DNA of 64,000 nt from Bacteroidia bacterium (GCA_030427865.1 JAUICK010000014.1:28570-92569); one strand, 5' to 3'; counted from the stretch's first letter, positions 17,717 to 27,432 are shown. Notes: generated by a model from the letters alone, not told the origin. Program-made: numbers and translations.

Positions 17717-19033
17717 ATGCAATACTTACCAAACATATTTTTTGCATTAGCTTTAGCTACTGGAATTGGTTTTTTTACGATGAATATTCGCAAATTATCA
17801 AGAAACATCAAACTCGGTAAAGATGTTAATCGAAAAGATAGAAAATCAGAAAGATTTAAAAATATGATAATGATTGCTCTGGGGCAATCTAAAATGGTAA
17901 AAAGACCTTTTTCCGGATTTTTACACATTGTGGTTTATGTTGGTTTTATTATAATTAATATAGAAGTTTTAGAAATTATTATTGATGGTTTATTCGGAAC
18001 TCATAGAATTTTTCAAGGCGTTTTAGGAAATAATCTCTACGGATTTTTAATCGGAACTTTCGAAGTCTTAGCAGCATTGGTTTTCGTTTCTGTTATTATT
18101 TTTTGGTTGCGTAGAAATGTTTCAAACATCAAAAGATTTTTAAGTAAAGAAATGAAAGGTTGGCCAAAAAATGATGGAAACAACATTCTTTATTTCGAAA
18201 TGGTATTAATGACCCTGTTTTTAGTGATGAATGCCACAGATACACCTTTTCAAGAGGCAAGTGTTGGAAACCCAATTAGCCAATTCTTAGCACCACTTTT
18301 CAATGGGTTTTCTACAGAAGTATTGCACCTAATAGAAAGAACCTCTTGGTGGATTCATATTCTTGGAATTTTAATTTTTCTAAACTATCTTTATTATTCC
18401 AAACACTTACATATTTTATTAGCCTTTCCAAATACTTACTTTGCAAACTTAAATCCAAAAGGGCAGTTTACTAATTTAGAATCGGTTACAAACGAAGTAA
18501 AGTTAATGATGGACCCAAGTGCAGATCCTTACGCAACCTTAGAAACTGGAGCAGAAGATGAAGTGCCAGAGAAATTTGGAGCATCAGATGTTACAGATTT
18601 AAATTGGGTACAATTATTAAACGCTTACACGTGTACAGAATGTGGAAGATGTACATCTTCTTGTCCTGCAAACTTAACTGGTAAAGAATTGTCTCCTCGT
18701 AAAATTATGATGGATACTCGTGATCGTTTAGAAGAAGTTGGAAGAAATATTGATAAAAATGGAGGTAAATTTGTAGATGATGGAAAACAATTATTAAACG
18801 ATTACATAAAACCAGAAGAATTATGGGCGTGTACAAGTTGTAATGCTTGTGTAGAAGAATGTCCTGTAAATATAGACCCGCTTTCTATTATTATGGATAT
18901 GAGAAGATATTTGGTAATGGAAGAATCTGCTGCACCACAAGAGTTAAATATGATGATGACAAATGTTGAAAACAACGGAGCAATGTGGCAATATAGCCAA
19001 CAAGATAGATTAAACTGGGCAAAAGAAGAGTAA
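17717..19033 (+). CDS. Membrane 4Fe-4S oxidoreductase subunit (heterodisulfide reductase-like)
   Basis: A 438-residue protein with several membrane helices in the first 260 residues (NarI-like cytochrome-b-type region) and a cytoplasmic ferredoxin domain with two CxxCxxCxxxCP clusters: CTECGRCTSSCP and CTSCNACVEECP. The frame is open further upstream into the MCE gene, but the ATG at 17717 starts a natural membrane-protein N-terminus (MQYLPNIFFALALATG) and avoids the overlap. It probably passes electrons to or from the quinone pool together with the following CCG-domain subunit. The substrate is unknown. Confidence 0.88.
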   Translation: MQYLPNIFFALALATGIGFFTMNIRKLSRNIKLGKDVNRKDRKSERFKNMIMIALGQSKMVKRPFSGFLHIVVYVGFIIINIEVLEIIIDGLFGTHRIFQGVLGNNLYGFLIGTFEVLAALVFVSVIIFWLRRNVSNIKRFLSKEMKGWPKNDGNNILYFEMVLMTLFLVMNATDTPFQEASVGNPISQFLAPLFNGFSTEVLHLIERTSWWIHILGILIFLNYLYYSKHLHILLAFPNTYFANLNPKGQFTNLESVTNEVKLMMDPSADPYATLETGAEDEVPEKFGASDVTDLNWVQLLNAYTCTECGRCTSSCPANLTGKELSPRKIMMDTRDRLEEVGRNIDKNGGKFVDDGKQLLNDYIKPEELWACTSCNACVEECPVNIDPLSIIMDMRRYLVMEESAAPQELNMMMTNVENNGAMWQYSQQDRLNWAKEE

Positions 19034-19088
19034 AACAATATATCAATTACGAATTGATTTAATTCATAATTTAAAATTCACATAATCT

Positions 19089-19868
19089 ATGATAGTAAAA
19101 ACAATGGCAGATTTTTTTGCAGAAGGCAAACAACCAGAAATTTTATTTTGGGTAGGTTCTGCTGGTAGTTATGACGATAGAGCAAAAAAAATAACCAAAG
19201 CTTTTGTAAAAATTTTAAACCAAGCTAATGTAGATTTTGCTGTTTTAGGTACAGAAGAATCTTCTACTGGTGATGCTGCAAAAAGAGCAGGAAATGAATT
19301 CTTGTTTCAAATGCAAGCCATGATGAATATTGAGGTGTTAAATGGTTATGAAGTAAAAAAAATTGTGACTTGTGATCCGCACTCATTCAATACTTTAAAA
19401 AATGAATATCCTTCTTTAGGAGGTAAATATGAAGTTTTTCATCATACACAATTCATACAAAATTTAATTACAGAAGGTCGTTTAAAAATTAACGATGCTA
19501 CTTTAAAAGGAAAAAGAATAACATTTCACGATCCATGTTATTTAGGTAGAGCCAATGATATTTATGAATCTCCAAGAGATATAATTAAAAGATTGGGTGT
19601 AAACTTAACAGAAATGAAACGCAGTAAAGAAACTGCTTTATGTTGTGGAGCAGGTGGTGCGCAGATGTTTAAAGAGCCCGAAAAAGGAGATAAAGATATT
19701 AATGTGTTAAGAACAGAAGATGCTTTGGCAACAAAGCCAAACGTTATTGCTACGGGTTGTCCTTATTGTAATACCATGATGACAGATGGTATAAAATTTA
19801 AAGAAAAAGAAGCAGAAGTTGAGGTAAAAGATATTGCAGAGTTAATTGCTGAGGCTAATAAGTTATAA
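19089..19868 (+). CDS. CCG-domain Fe-S protein (heterodisulfide reductase subunit B-like)
   Basis: A 259-residue cysteine-rich protein. The C-terminal CCG domain has HDPCYLGR, then ETALCCGAGG, and a final ATGCPYCNTMM, the ligands for a non-cubane 4Fe-4S cluster in HdrB/GlpC/LutA-like subunits. The N-terminal part resembles a degenerate CCG repeat (IVTCDPHSFNTLKNEYP). It follows the membrane ferredoxin subunit by 55 bp and almost certainly forms a complex with it. No heterodisulfide is known in this group, so the electron partner is open. Confidence 0.88.
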   Translation: MIVKTMADFFAEGKQPEILFWVGSAGSYDDRAKKITKAFVKILNQANVDFAVLGTEESSTGDAAKRAGNEFLFQMQAMMNIEVLNGYEVKKIVTCDPHSFNTLKNEYPSLGGKYEVFHHTQFIQNLITEGRLKINDATLKGKRITFHDPCYLGRANDIYESPRDIIKRLGVNLTEMKRSKETALCCGAGGAQMFKEPEKGDKDINVLRTEDALATKPNVIATGCPYCNTMMTDGIKFKEKEAEVEVKDIAELIAEANKL

Positions 19869-19873
19869 TTGAT

Positions 19874-20491
19874 ATGAAAAGAATAATAGTATTAACAATA
19901 TTATTTTTTGCGTTAGCCATTCACTCGCAAAATGAATCAGCTTTAGACTCAGTTTCAAAAAAAACTTGCGAGTATTTAAATTCTAAAAAATTTAAAGAAC
20001 TTCCTAAAAAAGAAAAAACTACTAGCTTAGGTCTTTTTATGCTTAAGATGTATGATAAACATAAAAATAGCTTAAACAAAGAAGGAATTAAATTAGAGGT
20101 AGCTAAAGGAAGAGAAGGTGGAAGGGAGTTAGGACAAAAAATTGGCATAAATATGGTGAAATTTTGTCCAGAAGCTCTGATAATGTTGGCAGAAGAAGAT
20201 GAGAATGAAACAGAAGGAAATTTGGAAGCAGATGAAATTGTCTTTTCTGTTAGCGGGAAGTTGAAATCTATTTCAGGAGATGAAATAAGTATTATATCAT
20301 TAAAAGATGAAAATGGTAAAACTCAAAAATTTATTTGGTTGAATAACTTTGAGGGGTCAGATAGGTTAATAACTTCAAATAAAATTAAAAATTTAAAAGT
20401 AAAAGTTTCTTATAAAAATTTAGAAATTTATTCTCCTAAACTCAAAGAATACATTGTTAGAAAACAAATTACAAAAATTGAGTACTTATAA
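19874..20491 (+). CDS. Exported protein of unknown function
   Basis: A 205-residue protein with a clear signal peptide (MKRIIVLTILFFALAIHSQ). The mature N-terminal half is lysine-rich and helical. A central acidic stretch (AEEDENETEGNLEADE) leads into a C-terminal beta-rich domain (about residues 120-205, SGKLKSISGDEISIISLKD) resembling a small OB- or SH3-like barrel. I do not recognise the family. It sits 5 bp after the Fe-S subunit and 2 bp before menA, so it is probably co-transcribed with both. Confidence 0.7.
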   Translation: MKRIIVLTILFFALAIHSQNESALDSVSKKTCEYLNSKKFKELPKKEKTTSLGLFMLKMYDKHKNSLNKEGIKLEVAKGREGGRELGQKIGINMVKFCPEALIMLAEEDENETEGNLEADEIVFSVSGKLKSISGDEISIISLKDENGKTQKFIWLNNFEGSDRLITSNKIKNLKVKVSYKNLEIYSPKLKEYIVRKQITKIEYL

Positions 20492-20493
20492 GA

Positions 20494-21453
20494 ATGTTTA
20501 AAAACTTTGTTAAAGCTGCACGTTTAAGAACATTACCATTATCGGTTTCTGGAATAATTCTAGGTAGTTTTTTTGGAATTTGGCAGAATGAGAACTACTC
20601 AAATAAACTTAATGAAATTGATGCATTTTTTTATGTTAAACATATTGAAATCGAATCATCTCTATTAATTTTTATTTTAGCAATTCTAGCCACAATTGGT
20701 TTTCAAGTATTATCAAATTTTGCAAACGATTATGGAGATGGTTTAAAAGGAGCAGATAAAAATAGAACTGGAGAAACAAGAATGATTGCTTCTGGTGCAA
20801 TTACCCCAAAACAAATGAAATCGGCAATGATAAGTACTACCATTATTACTTTAATAATAGCTTTATTACTAATTTACGTTGCTTTTGGAAACGAGAATTT
20901 TGGATATTCGATTTTATTTTTTGGGTTAGGTATTGCTTCTATTGCAGCAGCTATAAAATATACAGTTGGTAATTCAGCTTATGGATATTCTGGTTTTGGT
21001 GATGTTTTTGTTTTTCTTTTCTTTGGGTTGCTAAGTGTTGTTGGCAGTTATTTTCTCTATACAAAACAAATTAATTTTAAAATTTTTTTACCAGCAATTT
21101 CTATTGGTTTATTAAGTACCGCTGTTTTAAATCTAAACAATTTAAGAGATAGAGAAGAAGATAAAAAGAATAATAAGAATACTTTAGTTGTTAAATTAGG
21201 TGCTGCAAATGCAAAAAAATACCATTATTTTTTAATAATTGGAGCATTAATTACTGCCTTGATTTATGTTTCTTTAGATTTTAGAAATTTATATCAACTT
21301 ATTTTTTTAGTCGCATTTATCCCTTTAATTAAAAATATAAATACTGTCGTGAAAAATAAAATTCCGTCAGAATTAGACAATGAACTTAAAAAAGTAGCAT
21401 TAAGTACATTTTTATTTGCAATACTTTTCGGAGTTGGAAATACCATATTTTAA
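20494..21453 (+). CDS. menA: 1,4-dihydroxy-2-naphthoate polyprenyltransferase
   Basis: A 319-residue UbiA-superfamily membrane enzyme that prenylates 1,4-dihydroxy-2-naphthoate in menaquinone synthesis. It begins AARLRTLPLSVSGI, typical of MenA. The first aspartate-rich prenyl-diphosphate motif is NFANDYGDGLKGAD, and the second is LNNLRDREEDKKNNK. About eight membrane helices are predicted. Downstream menC and menE support the assignment. MenA-type enzymes are the main quinone prenyl transferases in this phylum. Confidence 0.94.
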   Translation: MFKNFVKAARLRTLPLSVSGIILGSFFGIWQNENYSNKLNEIDAFFYVKHIEIESSLLIFILAILATIGFQVLSNFANDYGDGLKGADKNRTGETRMIASGAITPKQMKSAMISTTIITLIIALLLIYVAFGNENFGYSILFFGLGIASIAAAIKYTVGNSAYGYSGFGDVFVFLFFGLLSVVGSYFLYTKQINFKIFLPAISIGLLSTAVLNLNNLRDREEDKKNNKNTLVVKLGAANAKKYHYFLIIGALITALIYVSLDFRNLYQLIFLVAFIPLIKNINTVVKNKIPSELDNELKKVALSTFLFAILFGVGNTIF

Positions 21454-21461
21454 TCAATTTT

Positions 21462-21977
21462 ATGAAAAAAATAAAAATTATTTTAGGAATTATTTCAGTT
21501 TTAGTTTTGGCATTTTTCTTAACAGGTTTAATTGTTAAAGAAACAAATTACACTGCCCAAGTTTTTGTAAATAAATCGATTAAAGAAGTTTTTAAAACGT
21601 TTAATCAGCCCGGAAATGTGCAAAAATGGATTTTAGAAATAAAATCGATAGATACTTTAAATTTAAATCCTGGATTTACAGGAAGTGAGTTTAAAATTGT
21701 TATAGATAATAAAGGGCAAGAAATAACAATGACCAAAAAAATAATGGCTTATGTACCTAACGAAAAAGTAACCTTGTTTTTTGATGCAGAAAACATGCTA
21801 AAAACAGACGATTACATTTTTACAGAAAAAGACGGAAAAACTATGGTAACGCTCAACTCAAGTTGTCAAAGCGATTCTTATATAATGGCGTGTTTGTTTC
21901 CATATTTTAAAGGTGTTTTTAAAGAACAAGACCAAACGTACTTGAATAATTTTAAAGCATACATAGAAAAACAATAA
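21462..21977 (+). CDS. SRPBCC (START-like) family protein with N-terminal membrane anchor
   Basis: A 171-residue protein with an N-terminal hydrophobic helix (about residues 4-24) and a START/Bet v1-like domain (NYTAQVFVNKSIKEVFKTFNQPGNVQKWI ... KVTLFFDAENM). Such domains bind hydrophobic ligands in a deep cavity. It lies between menA and menC with gaps under 10 bp, so it is part of the menaquinone operon. A lipid or quinone-intermediate ligand is possible but unproven. Confidence 0.8.
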   Translation: MKKIKIILGIISVLVLAFFLTGLIVKETNYTAQVFVNKSIKEVFKTFNQPGNVQKWILEIKSIDTLNLNPGFTGSEFKIVIDNKGQEITMTKKIMAYVPNEKVTLFFDAENMLKTDDYIFTEKDGKTMVTLNSSCQSDSYIMACLFPYFKGVFKEQDQTYLNNFKAYIEKQ

Positions 21978-21986
21978 TTCTTTCTT

Positions 21987-23030
21987 TTGATAAAAGCTAC
22001 CTATAAAAAATATACCCTCAATTTTAAAAACCCAAGTGGAACTTCAAGAGGAATCTTAAGAACAAAAGAAACATGGTTTATCATTTTAAATAAAGATGAT
22101 AAAATTGGAATTGGTGAAACAGGTTTGTTTAGAGGTTTAAGTATTGATGATGTTAAGAACTATGAAGAAAAATTAAAATGGGTTTGTCATCATATGCATT
22201 TAGGGTTAGAAAAACTTTTGTTAGAAATGACTCAGTTTCCATCCATTCAATTTGGCTTAGAACAAGCTTTTTTATCATTAAATAGTAAAACTTCTTATCA
22301 TTTATTTCCTTCAGAATTTACGCAAGGAAAATCATCAATACCAATAAACGGTTTGGTTTGGATGGGAGATAAAGCGTTTATGAAAGCTCAAATTAAAGAA
22401 AAATTAAAAGCAGGTTTTACTTGCATAAAAATGAAAATTGGTGCAATCGATTTTAGTACAGAAATCGATTTGTTAAAATCAATTAGAAAAGAGTTTTCAT
22501 CTAAAGAAATAGAACTTAGAGTAGATGCAAATGGCGCTTTTCATCCTAATGAAGCTTTAGAAAAATTAGAGATTTTATCTAAGTTAGACTTGCATTCTAT
22601 AGAGCAACCCATTAAACAAGGGCAAATAGAAGAAATGGCAAATTTATGTGCTAAAACACCATTGTCAATTGCTTTAGATGAAGAGTTAATTGGTGTATTT
22701 TCATCCAAAGATAAAGAACGAGTTATAAAGACTATTAAACCTCAATATATAATTTTAAAGCCAAGTTTAATAGGTGGTTTTGTAGGGAGCAAAGAATGGA
22801 TTAAATTAGCAGAACAAAATAATTGTGGTTGGTGGATTACATCTGCATTAGAGAGTAATATTGGGTTAAACGCAATTGCTCAATTTACGTTTACTTTAAA
22901 AAGTAATTTGCCACAAGGTTTAGGAACCGGGAGTTTGTTTACCAATAATTTTAAAAGTCCGTTAACTGTAAAGAACGGAACCTTACAATATAGTTTAAAT
23001 AAAAATTGGAATTTTAATTTACACATATGA
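21987..23030 (+). CDS. menC: o-succinylbenzoate synthase (enolase superfamily)
   Basis: A 347-residue enolase-superfamily enzyme, assigned to the dehydration of SHCHC to o-succinylbenzoate. A TTG start gives the usual short beta N-terminus with NPSGTSRG. In the barrel, CIKMKIG holds the catalytic Lys pair, RVDANGAF and EQPIKQ give two metal ligands, LDEELIG the third, and ILKPSLIGG the second catalytic Lys. Relatives include dipeptide epimerases, but the menA/menE context decides for MenC. It overlaps the CPBP gene by 4 bp (ATGA). Confidence 0.9.
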   Translation: MIKATYKKYTLNFKNPSGTSRGILRTKETWFIILNKDDKIGIGETGLFRGLSIDDVKNYEEKLKWVCHHMHLGLEKLLLEMTQFPSIQFGLEQAFLSLNSKTSYHLFPSEFTQGKSSIPINGLVWMGDKAFMKAQIKEKLKAGFTCIKMKIGAIDFSTEIDLLKSIRKEFSSKEIELRVDANGAFHPNEALEKLEILSKLDLHSIEQPIKQGQIEEMANLCAKTPLSIALDEELIGVFSSKDKERVIKTIKPQYIILKPSLIGGFVGSKEWIKLAEQNNCGWWITSALESNIGLNAIAQFTFTLKSNLPQGLGTGSLFTNNFKSPLTVKNGTLQYSLNKNWNFNLHI

Positions 23031-23977
23031 ATTACATACAACAAGCATACAAAGGGAATAATGAGTGGTATCATTGGGTGCTAACTATTCTTTTAGTTTT
23101 TATGGGTTGGCAATTTGTGGGTATTTTACCACTAACAATTGTTGCTGTTATGTATTCTGCAAATACTTCAGAATTAATAGAAGCTGCAAATGATAACTTT
23201 ATGACTTTAGGAATTGACAATAATCTGTTTTTATTTTTAATGATTTTGATGTTTATTTTTGGATTATTAGCCTTAATAATTGGTGTAAAATATATTCATA
23301 AAAGAAAATTAGTTTCTTTGGTAACCAGTAGAAAATCAATAGATTGGAAAAGGTTTTGGTTTGGTTTTGTTACTTGGGGCTGTATTGCTGTTTTAGCTAT
23401 TATTGTAGGTATTTTTATATCGCCAGAAAATTATGTCTGGAATTTTAAATTACTGCCTTTTCTTACATTATTAGTTGTTTCTTTTTTGTTTTTACCTTTT
23501 CAAACCAGTTTCGAAGAGCTGCTCTTTAGAGGATATTTTATGCAAGGTTTAGGTATTTTAACTAAAAACAGGTGGTTTCCTTTAATTTTTACATCTGTTT
23601 GTTTTGGTTTATTGCATGGCGCAAATCCAGAAGTCCAAAAATTAGGTTACATTACTATGGTTTTTTATATAGGCACAGGCTTGTTTTACGGAATTACAAC
23701 CTTAATGGACGAAGGAACAGAATTGGCTTTAGGATTACACGCAATAAATAATATTGTAGCTGCTTTTTTTGTTACTACAGATTGGACAGTTTTTCAAACA
23801 GATGCATTATATATAGATACTTCTGAGCCTTCTGTTGGCTGGGAGATGTTTTTTCCTGTGTTGGTATTATATCCTTTAATGTTGTTTGTTTTTTCTAAAA
23901 AATATGGATGGAAGAATTGGATAGAAAAACTAACAGGATCAATTCAAAAACCATCTAACGAATTAAACCCTTTTTAA
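23027..23977 (+). CDS. CPBP family intramembrane glutamic protease
   Basis: A 316-residue polytopic membrane protein with about eight helices. The three abortive-infection/CAAX-protease motifs are present: FEELLFRGYF (EExxxR), FGLLHGANPE and GLHAINN. The family cleaves peptides within membranes (CAAX processing, bacteriocin immunity). It overlaps menC by four bases and precedes menE, so it is embedded in the menaquinone operon. Its role there is unknown; conservation of this order would argue for a link to quinone or membrane homeostasis. Confidence 0.88.
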   Translation: MNYIQQAYKGNNEWYHWVLTILLVFMGWQFVGILPLTIVAVMYSANTSELIEAANDNFMTLGIDNNLFLFLMILMFIFGLLALIIGVKYIHKRKLVSLVTSRKSIDWKRFWFGFVTWGCIAVLAIIVGIFISPENYVWNFKLLPFLTLLVVSFLFLPFQTSFEELLFRGYFMQGLGILTKNRWFPLIFTSVCFGLLHGANPEVQKLGYITMVFYIGTGLFYGITTLMDEGTELALGLHAINNIVAAFFVTTDWTVFQTDALYIDTSEPSVGWEMFFPVLVLYPLMLFVFSKKYGWKNWIEKLTGSIQKPSNELNPF

Positions 23978-23994
23978 GAAATCCGCCAACGCTT

Positions 23995-25032
23995 TTGACT
24001 AATTTATCATTTCATAAAGATTTTAAACTTAATGGAAATTCATTTTCTACTGTTAATGAATTATTAAGTTTTTCTGATGATATGTCTGATGAATTTTCTT
24101 TTTTTTTAAGAGATTGGTTTACAGAAAGTAATACTATTTCTGTTCAAACTTCTGGTTCTACAGGAAGCCCAAAATTAATTTTATTGGAAAAACAGCAGAT
24201 GATAAATTCTGCACTTGCAACTGGTTTTTTTTTTAATTTAAGAGAAAAAACGCAATCTCTATTGTGTTTACCAATAGAATATATTGCTGGTAAGATGATG
24301 TTGGTTAGAGCCCTAACTTTGGGGTGGCATTTAGATTTAGTAAACTCTAGTTCAAATCCTTTAAAAGATGTTTCTAAAGAATATGATTTTTCTGCGATGG
24401 TTCCTTTACAATTAGAAAACTCTATTAATAAATTACATCAAATTAAAAAATTAATTGTTGGAGGCGGAGTGGTTTCTAATCAGCTTCAAGAAAAATTACA
24501 ACCTTTAGAATCTGAAATTTTTGCTACTTACGGAATGACAGAAACCATTACGCATATTGCTATAAAAAAACTGAATAATTTTGCAGTATATCCAAATTTT
24601 TATAACACTTTACCAAGTATTCAAATTTATAAAGACGAAAGAAATTGTTTGGTAATTAGAGCACCAAAAGTTTCTAATGATGTTGTATTTACTAACGATG
24701 TAGTTGCATTGGTTTCTGATACTGAGTTTGAATGGTTAGGCAGATTCGATAACGTAATTAATTCTGGAGGAGTAAAGCTACACCCAGAAAAAATTGAAAA
24801 AAAACTATCAAAAATCATTAAAGAACGTTTTTTTGTAGCTGGAATTCCTCATAAAAAATTAGGACAACAATTAATTTTAATTATTGAAGGAAAGAAGAGT
24901 GAAATTAATTTTAATGATGCTAATTTATTAAAATATGAAACTCCTAAACAAATCTTTTTTATTGATCGTTTTGTAGAAACTGAAACCAAAAAAATTCAAC
25001 GTAAAAAAACACTAAATTTAGTTGAGTTTTAA
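23995..25032 (+). CDS. menE: o-succinylbenzoate-CoA ligase-like AMP-binding enzyme
   Basis: A 345-residue member of the adenylate-forming family, shorter than the usual 450-480 residues, as is typical of MenE in this phylum. It has the P-loop-like TSGSTGSPKL (about residues 55-64), the YGMTET adenine motif near residue 180, and the hinge aspartate in WLGRFDNVINSGG. The C-terminal domain ends with ETKKIQRKK, the catalytic Lys region. The start is TTG. It closes the menA-SRPBCC-menC-CPBP-menE operon and overlaps the convergent regulator gene by 4 bp. Confidence 0.9.
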   Translation: MTNLSFHKDFKLNGNSFSTVNELLSFSDDMSDEFSFFLRDWFTESNTISVQTSGSTGSPKLILLEKQQMINSALATGFFFNLREKTQSLLCLPIEYIAGKMMLVRALTLGWHLDLVNSSSNPLKDVSKEYDFSAMVPLQLENSINKLHQIKKLIVGGGVVSNQLQEKLQPLESEIFATYGMTETITHIAIKKLNNFAVYPNFYNTLPSIQIYKDERNCLVIRAPKVSNDVVFTNDVVALVSDTEFEWLGRFDNVINSGGVKLHPEKIEKKLSKIIKERFFVAGIPHKKLGQQLILIIEGKKSEINFNDANLLKYETPKQIFFIDRFVETETKKIQRKKTLNLVEF

Positions 25033-26282
25033 GTTATCTTTAAAAGATATTCTCTTAAATCTTCTTCTTCTTTTAATTTCATTTTCTTTTTTATTCTATA
25101 TCTAGCAGTTTGAACAGATCTTGGGTCTATTAATAAAATTCTAGCAATTTCTTTAGTTTGCAAATGTAATTTTATAAACATGCAATGTCTTAATTCAGTC
25201 TCAGAAATAGTAGGATGAAGTGTTAAGAGTTTATCGTAAAAACCTTCATAAACAGCATTAAAGTGTTTTTTTAAAATTTCCCAATCTTCATCTCGATCTA
25301 AAACATAGTCTATTTGGTTAATAATTCCTTTTATAATTGATTTGTCTTGGCTTTTAACTCCTTTAATATCTGCTTTTATTTCTTTATAATATTGTTTATT
25401 ATGAAGCAAATTAGTGGTTAGAGTAATAATTTCTTTATCTTTTTCTAAGCAGTTTTTTGTAGTAGAATCAATCTTATTAGAAAGTTCTTTTTCTTTTTTC
25501 TTTGAATTATCCATAAGAAAAAAACTACCTATAATAGATAAAATAAACAAAGAACCGATTAAAAACAGAGAAACTTTTAAACTGTAATTAGTATTAGATA
25601 AACTTTCATTTTTGAGCTGAATTTTTTCAATTTCAAACTTGGTATTTAATATTTTTATTTTTTCTTCAAGTTCTAAGTTGGTTTTATTTTTGTTTTCTAA
25701 AACAAATGATAAGATTCTTGGATTTTCATGTCCAATAAGTTCTATACTAAAAATACAGTCGCTAGAATCTTCATAAGCTTGGTGTACAGCAACACTTATA
25801 ATATTCTCACCTTTCTTAAAAATAGAGTTATCAAAAAAGTGTTGTTTAAATAAGTGTTCTTCTTGGTCTTTAACAGTGCTTATGGCAAGAGTGGTATTGG
25901 TAATAGTAGAATTAGGCATATTGTCTTTAAACAATTCTTTTCCGTTTACAAAAACAACAGCTCCATCATCTCTTTGAATTTTAAATTCGTAAGCTAAATA
26001 CTTTTTATCTAAAGTAATCTTCTTTTTAAAGTATTTTGTTATATGCTTTTTCTTTTTATTTCCACCGTAACTTAATTCTGTATTATTTTTTTTGTCACCA
26101 TATCCTAATGGAGATTTTCCGTATTTCCAATCAGAAAAATTTGTAATATTAACCCAATCTTTGTCTAAATAACCTTTATCGTAATAGTGCCAAATATCTT
26201 CATTTTTTATAATTTTTTCTTGAGAATAGAAAATGTTTGTAGAGATGAATTGCACTAATATTAATAAAAGAATAGCTCTCAT
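25029..26282 (-). CDS. Membrane-anchored LuxR-type HTH regulator with extracytoplasmic N-domain
   Basis: A 417-residue protein: signal peptide (1-20), an extracytoplasmic beta-rich segment resembling a discoidin/jelly-roll domain (about 25-185, KFKIQRDDGAVVFVNGKELF), a short coiled coil, one membrane helix (about 233-255), another coiled coil and a C-terminal LuxR-like helix-turn-helix (about 350-417, ISETELRHC ... TKEIARILLIDPRSVQTARYRIKKKM). It probably senses a surface ligand and acts on DNA from the membrane, as with related one-component sensors in this group. The target genes are unknown. It is convergent with menE, overlapping by 4 bp. Confidence 0.78.
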   Translation of the reverse strand: MRAILLLILVQFISTNIFYSQEKIIKNEDIWHYYDKGYLDKDWVNITNFSDWKYGKSPLGYGDKKNNTELSYGGNKKKKHITKYFKKKITLDKKYLAYEFKIQRDDGAVVFVNGKELFKDNMPNSTITNTTLAISTVKDQEEHLFKQHFFDNSIFKKGENIISVAVHQAYEDSSDCIFSIELIGHENPRILSFVLENKNKTNLELEEKIKILNTKFEIEKIQLKNESLSNTNYSLKVSLFLIGSLFILSIIGSFFLMDNSKKKEKELSNKIDSTTKNCLEKDKEIITLTTNLLHNKQYYKEIKADIKGVKSQDKSIIKGIINQIDYVLDRDEDWEILKKHFNAVYEGFYDKLLTLHPTISETELRHCMFIKLHLQTKEIARILLIDPRSVQTARYRIKKKMKLKEEEDLREYLLKIT

Positions 26283-26460
26283 TTTTAAGAAATAAATTAA
26301 AATATGCGTAAATATAGTAGAAAATATAGATATAAATAATATTTGTAGTAGATTAGTTGATAGCTTGAGTGAATGTGTTTTTTTGAAATTATTTTAGTTT
26401 TGGCAGAACATGTTAATTAATATATGTAATAACAAAATTGGGGGATTAAACTTATTGCAT

Positions 26461-26502
26461 ATTAAATTAAAAAAGTCGTGATTTTTTTCTATCACGACTT
26501 TT
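26461..26502 (-). terminator. Intrinsic terminator after the Ppx gene
   Basis: A 12-bp perfect stem (AAAAGTCGTGAT / ATCACGACTTTT, 26471-26482 and 26491-26502) around an 8-base loop, with a T-tract on the minus strand. It is 27 bp past the Ppx stop. The rest of the 247-bp gap (26283-26529) is the AT-rich upstream region of the LuxR-type gene. Confidence 0.85.
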
Positions 26503-26529
26503 ATTTTTTTAAGATTTAGTATTCGAATA

Positions 26530-27426
26530 CTATATTTTATTATAAAACAAGCTTTTAATTATACCATCTGAAAGGCCTATTTTTGGTACAAATATTTTTC
26601 TTGCTCCACTCCATTTCATAGCAGATAGGTAAATTTTTGTTGCAGGTATAATTACATCAGCTCTATCTGGATTTAAACTCAGTTCAGAAACTCTTTCTTC
26701 GTAAGACATTTGCTTTAAAAATTGATATTGAGCGCTTAAATAAATATAAGAAATAGGTTTTCCTTCAGTTCTACCAGACATTTTAAAGAGTTTGTTAATA
26801 TTACCACCAGAGCCAATTAAAGATAGTTTTTTAAGGTTTTTTGTGTTTTTCTTTATCCACTTTTCTACATCAGCAAAAATTTCTTTATTCACAGATTTTT
26901 TATTGTTTAGTAATCGAACTGTTCCCATTTTAAAAGATTTTGATGTAATAATTTTTCCTTCTGAAAAAATGGTAAATTCTGTACTACCCCCACCAACATC
27001 TACATATAAATAAGATTTATGACCATTAATAAGTTCATTTAAATCTGTAGAAGAAATAATTTCGGCTTCTTCTTTACCTCCAATAATATCAATTTGAACT
27101 CCAGTTTCTGAGTTAATTTTTTGCACTACTTCTTTTCCGTTTTTAGCTTCTCTCATTGCAGAAGTTGCACAAGCTTTATAACGTTCTACACCATGCACAT
27201 TCATTAGTAGCTTAAAAGCGTTCATGGCATCTATCATTCTTTGTGTATTCTTTTCGCTAATTTCCCCAATAACAAAGGCATCAGCTCCTAATCGAATTGG
27301 AACACGCACTAACGCAGATTTTTTAAATTGTGGTTCTTTGCCTTCAGATACAATTACATTAGATACCAATAGTCGAATTGCGTTTGATCCAATATCGATT
27401 GCACCGTATTTTTTTATTTCTAACAA
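26530..27426 (-). CDS. Ppx/GppA family exopolyphosphatase
   Basis: A 298-residue ASKHA-fold phosphatase that removes phosphate from polyphosphate or from pppGpp. It opens AAIDIGSN-like (YGAIDIGSNAIRLL), has CATSAMREAKNG and the second phosphate loop DVGGGSTEF near residue 140. It is the short, two-domain form without the HD-type C-terminal region of E. coli Ppx. The start is TTG, 6 bp after the SixA stop. Pairing with SixA is common in this group and suggests phosphate/polyphosphate metabolism. Confidence 0.9.
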   Translation of the reverse strand: MLEIKKYGAIDIGSNAIRLLVSNVIVSEGKEPQFKKSALVRVPIRLGADAFVIGEISEKNTQRMIDAMNAFKLLMNVHGVERYKACATSAMREAKNGKEVVQKINSETGVQIDIIGGKEEAEIISSTDLNELINGHKSYLYVDVGGGSTEFTIFSEGKIITSKSFKMGTVRLLNNKKSVNKEIFADVEKWIKKNTKNLKKLSLIGSGGNINKLFKMSGRTEGKPISYIYLSAQYQFLKQMSYEERVSELSLNPDRADVIIPATKIYLSAMKWSGARKIFVPKIGLSDGIIKSLFYNKI

Positions 27427-27432
27427 ACTATA

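Noticed and set aside
19034..19088. The TCAATT-ACG-AATTGA palindrome as an operator
   Set aside because: A 6-bp AT-rich arm is expected by chance in this AT-rich genome, and it lies within an operon.
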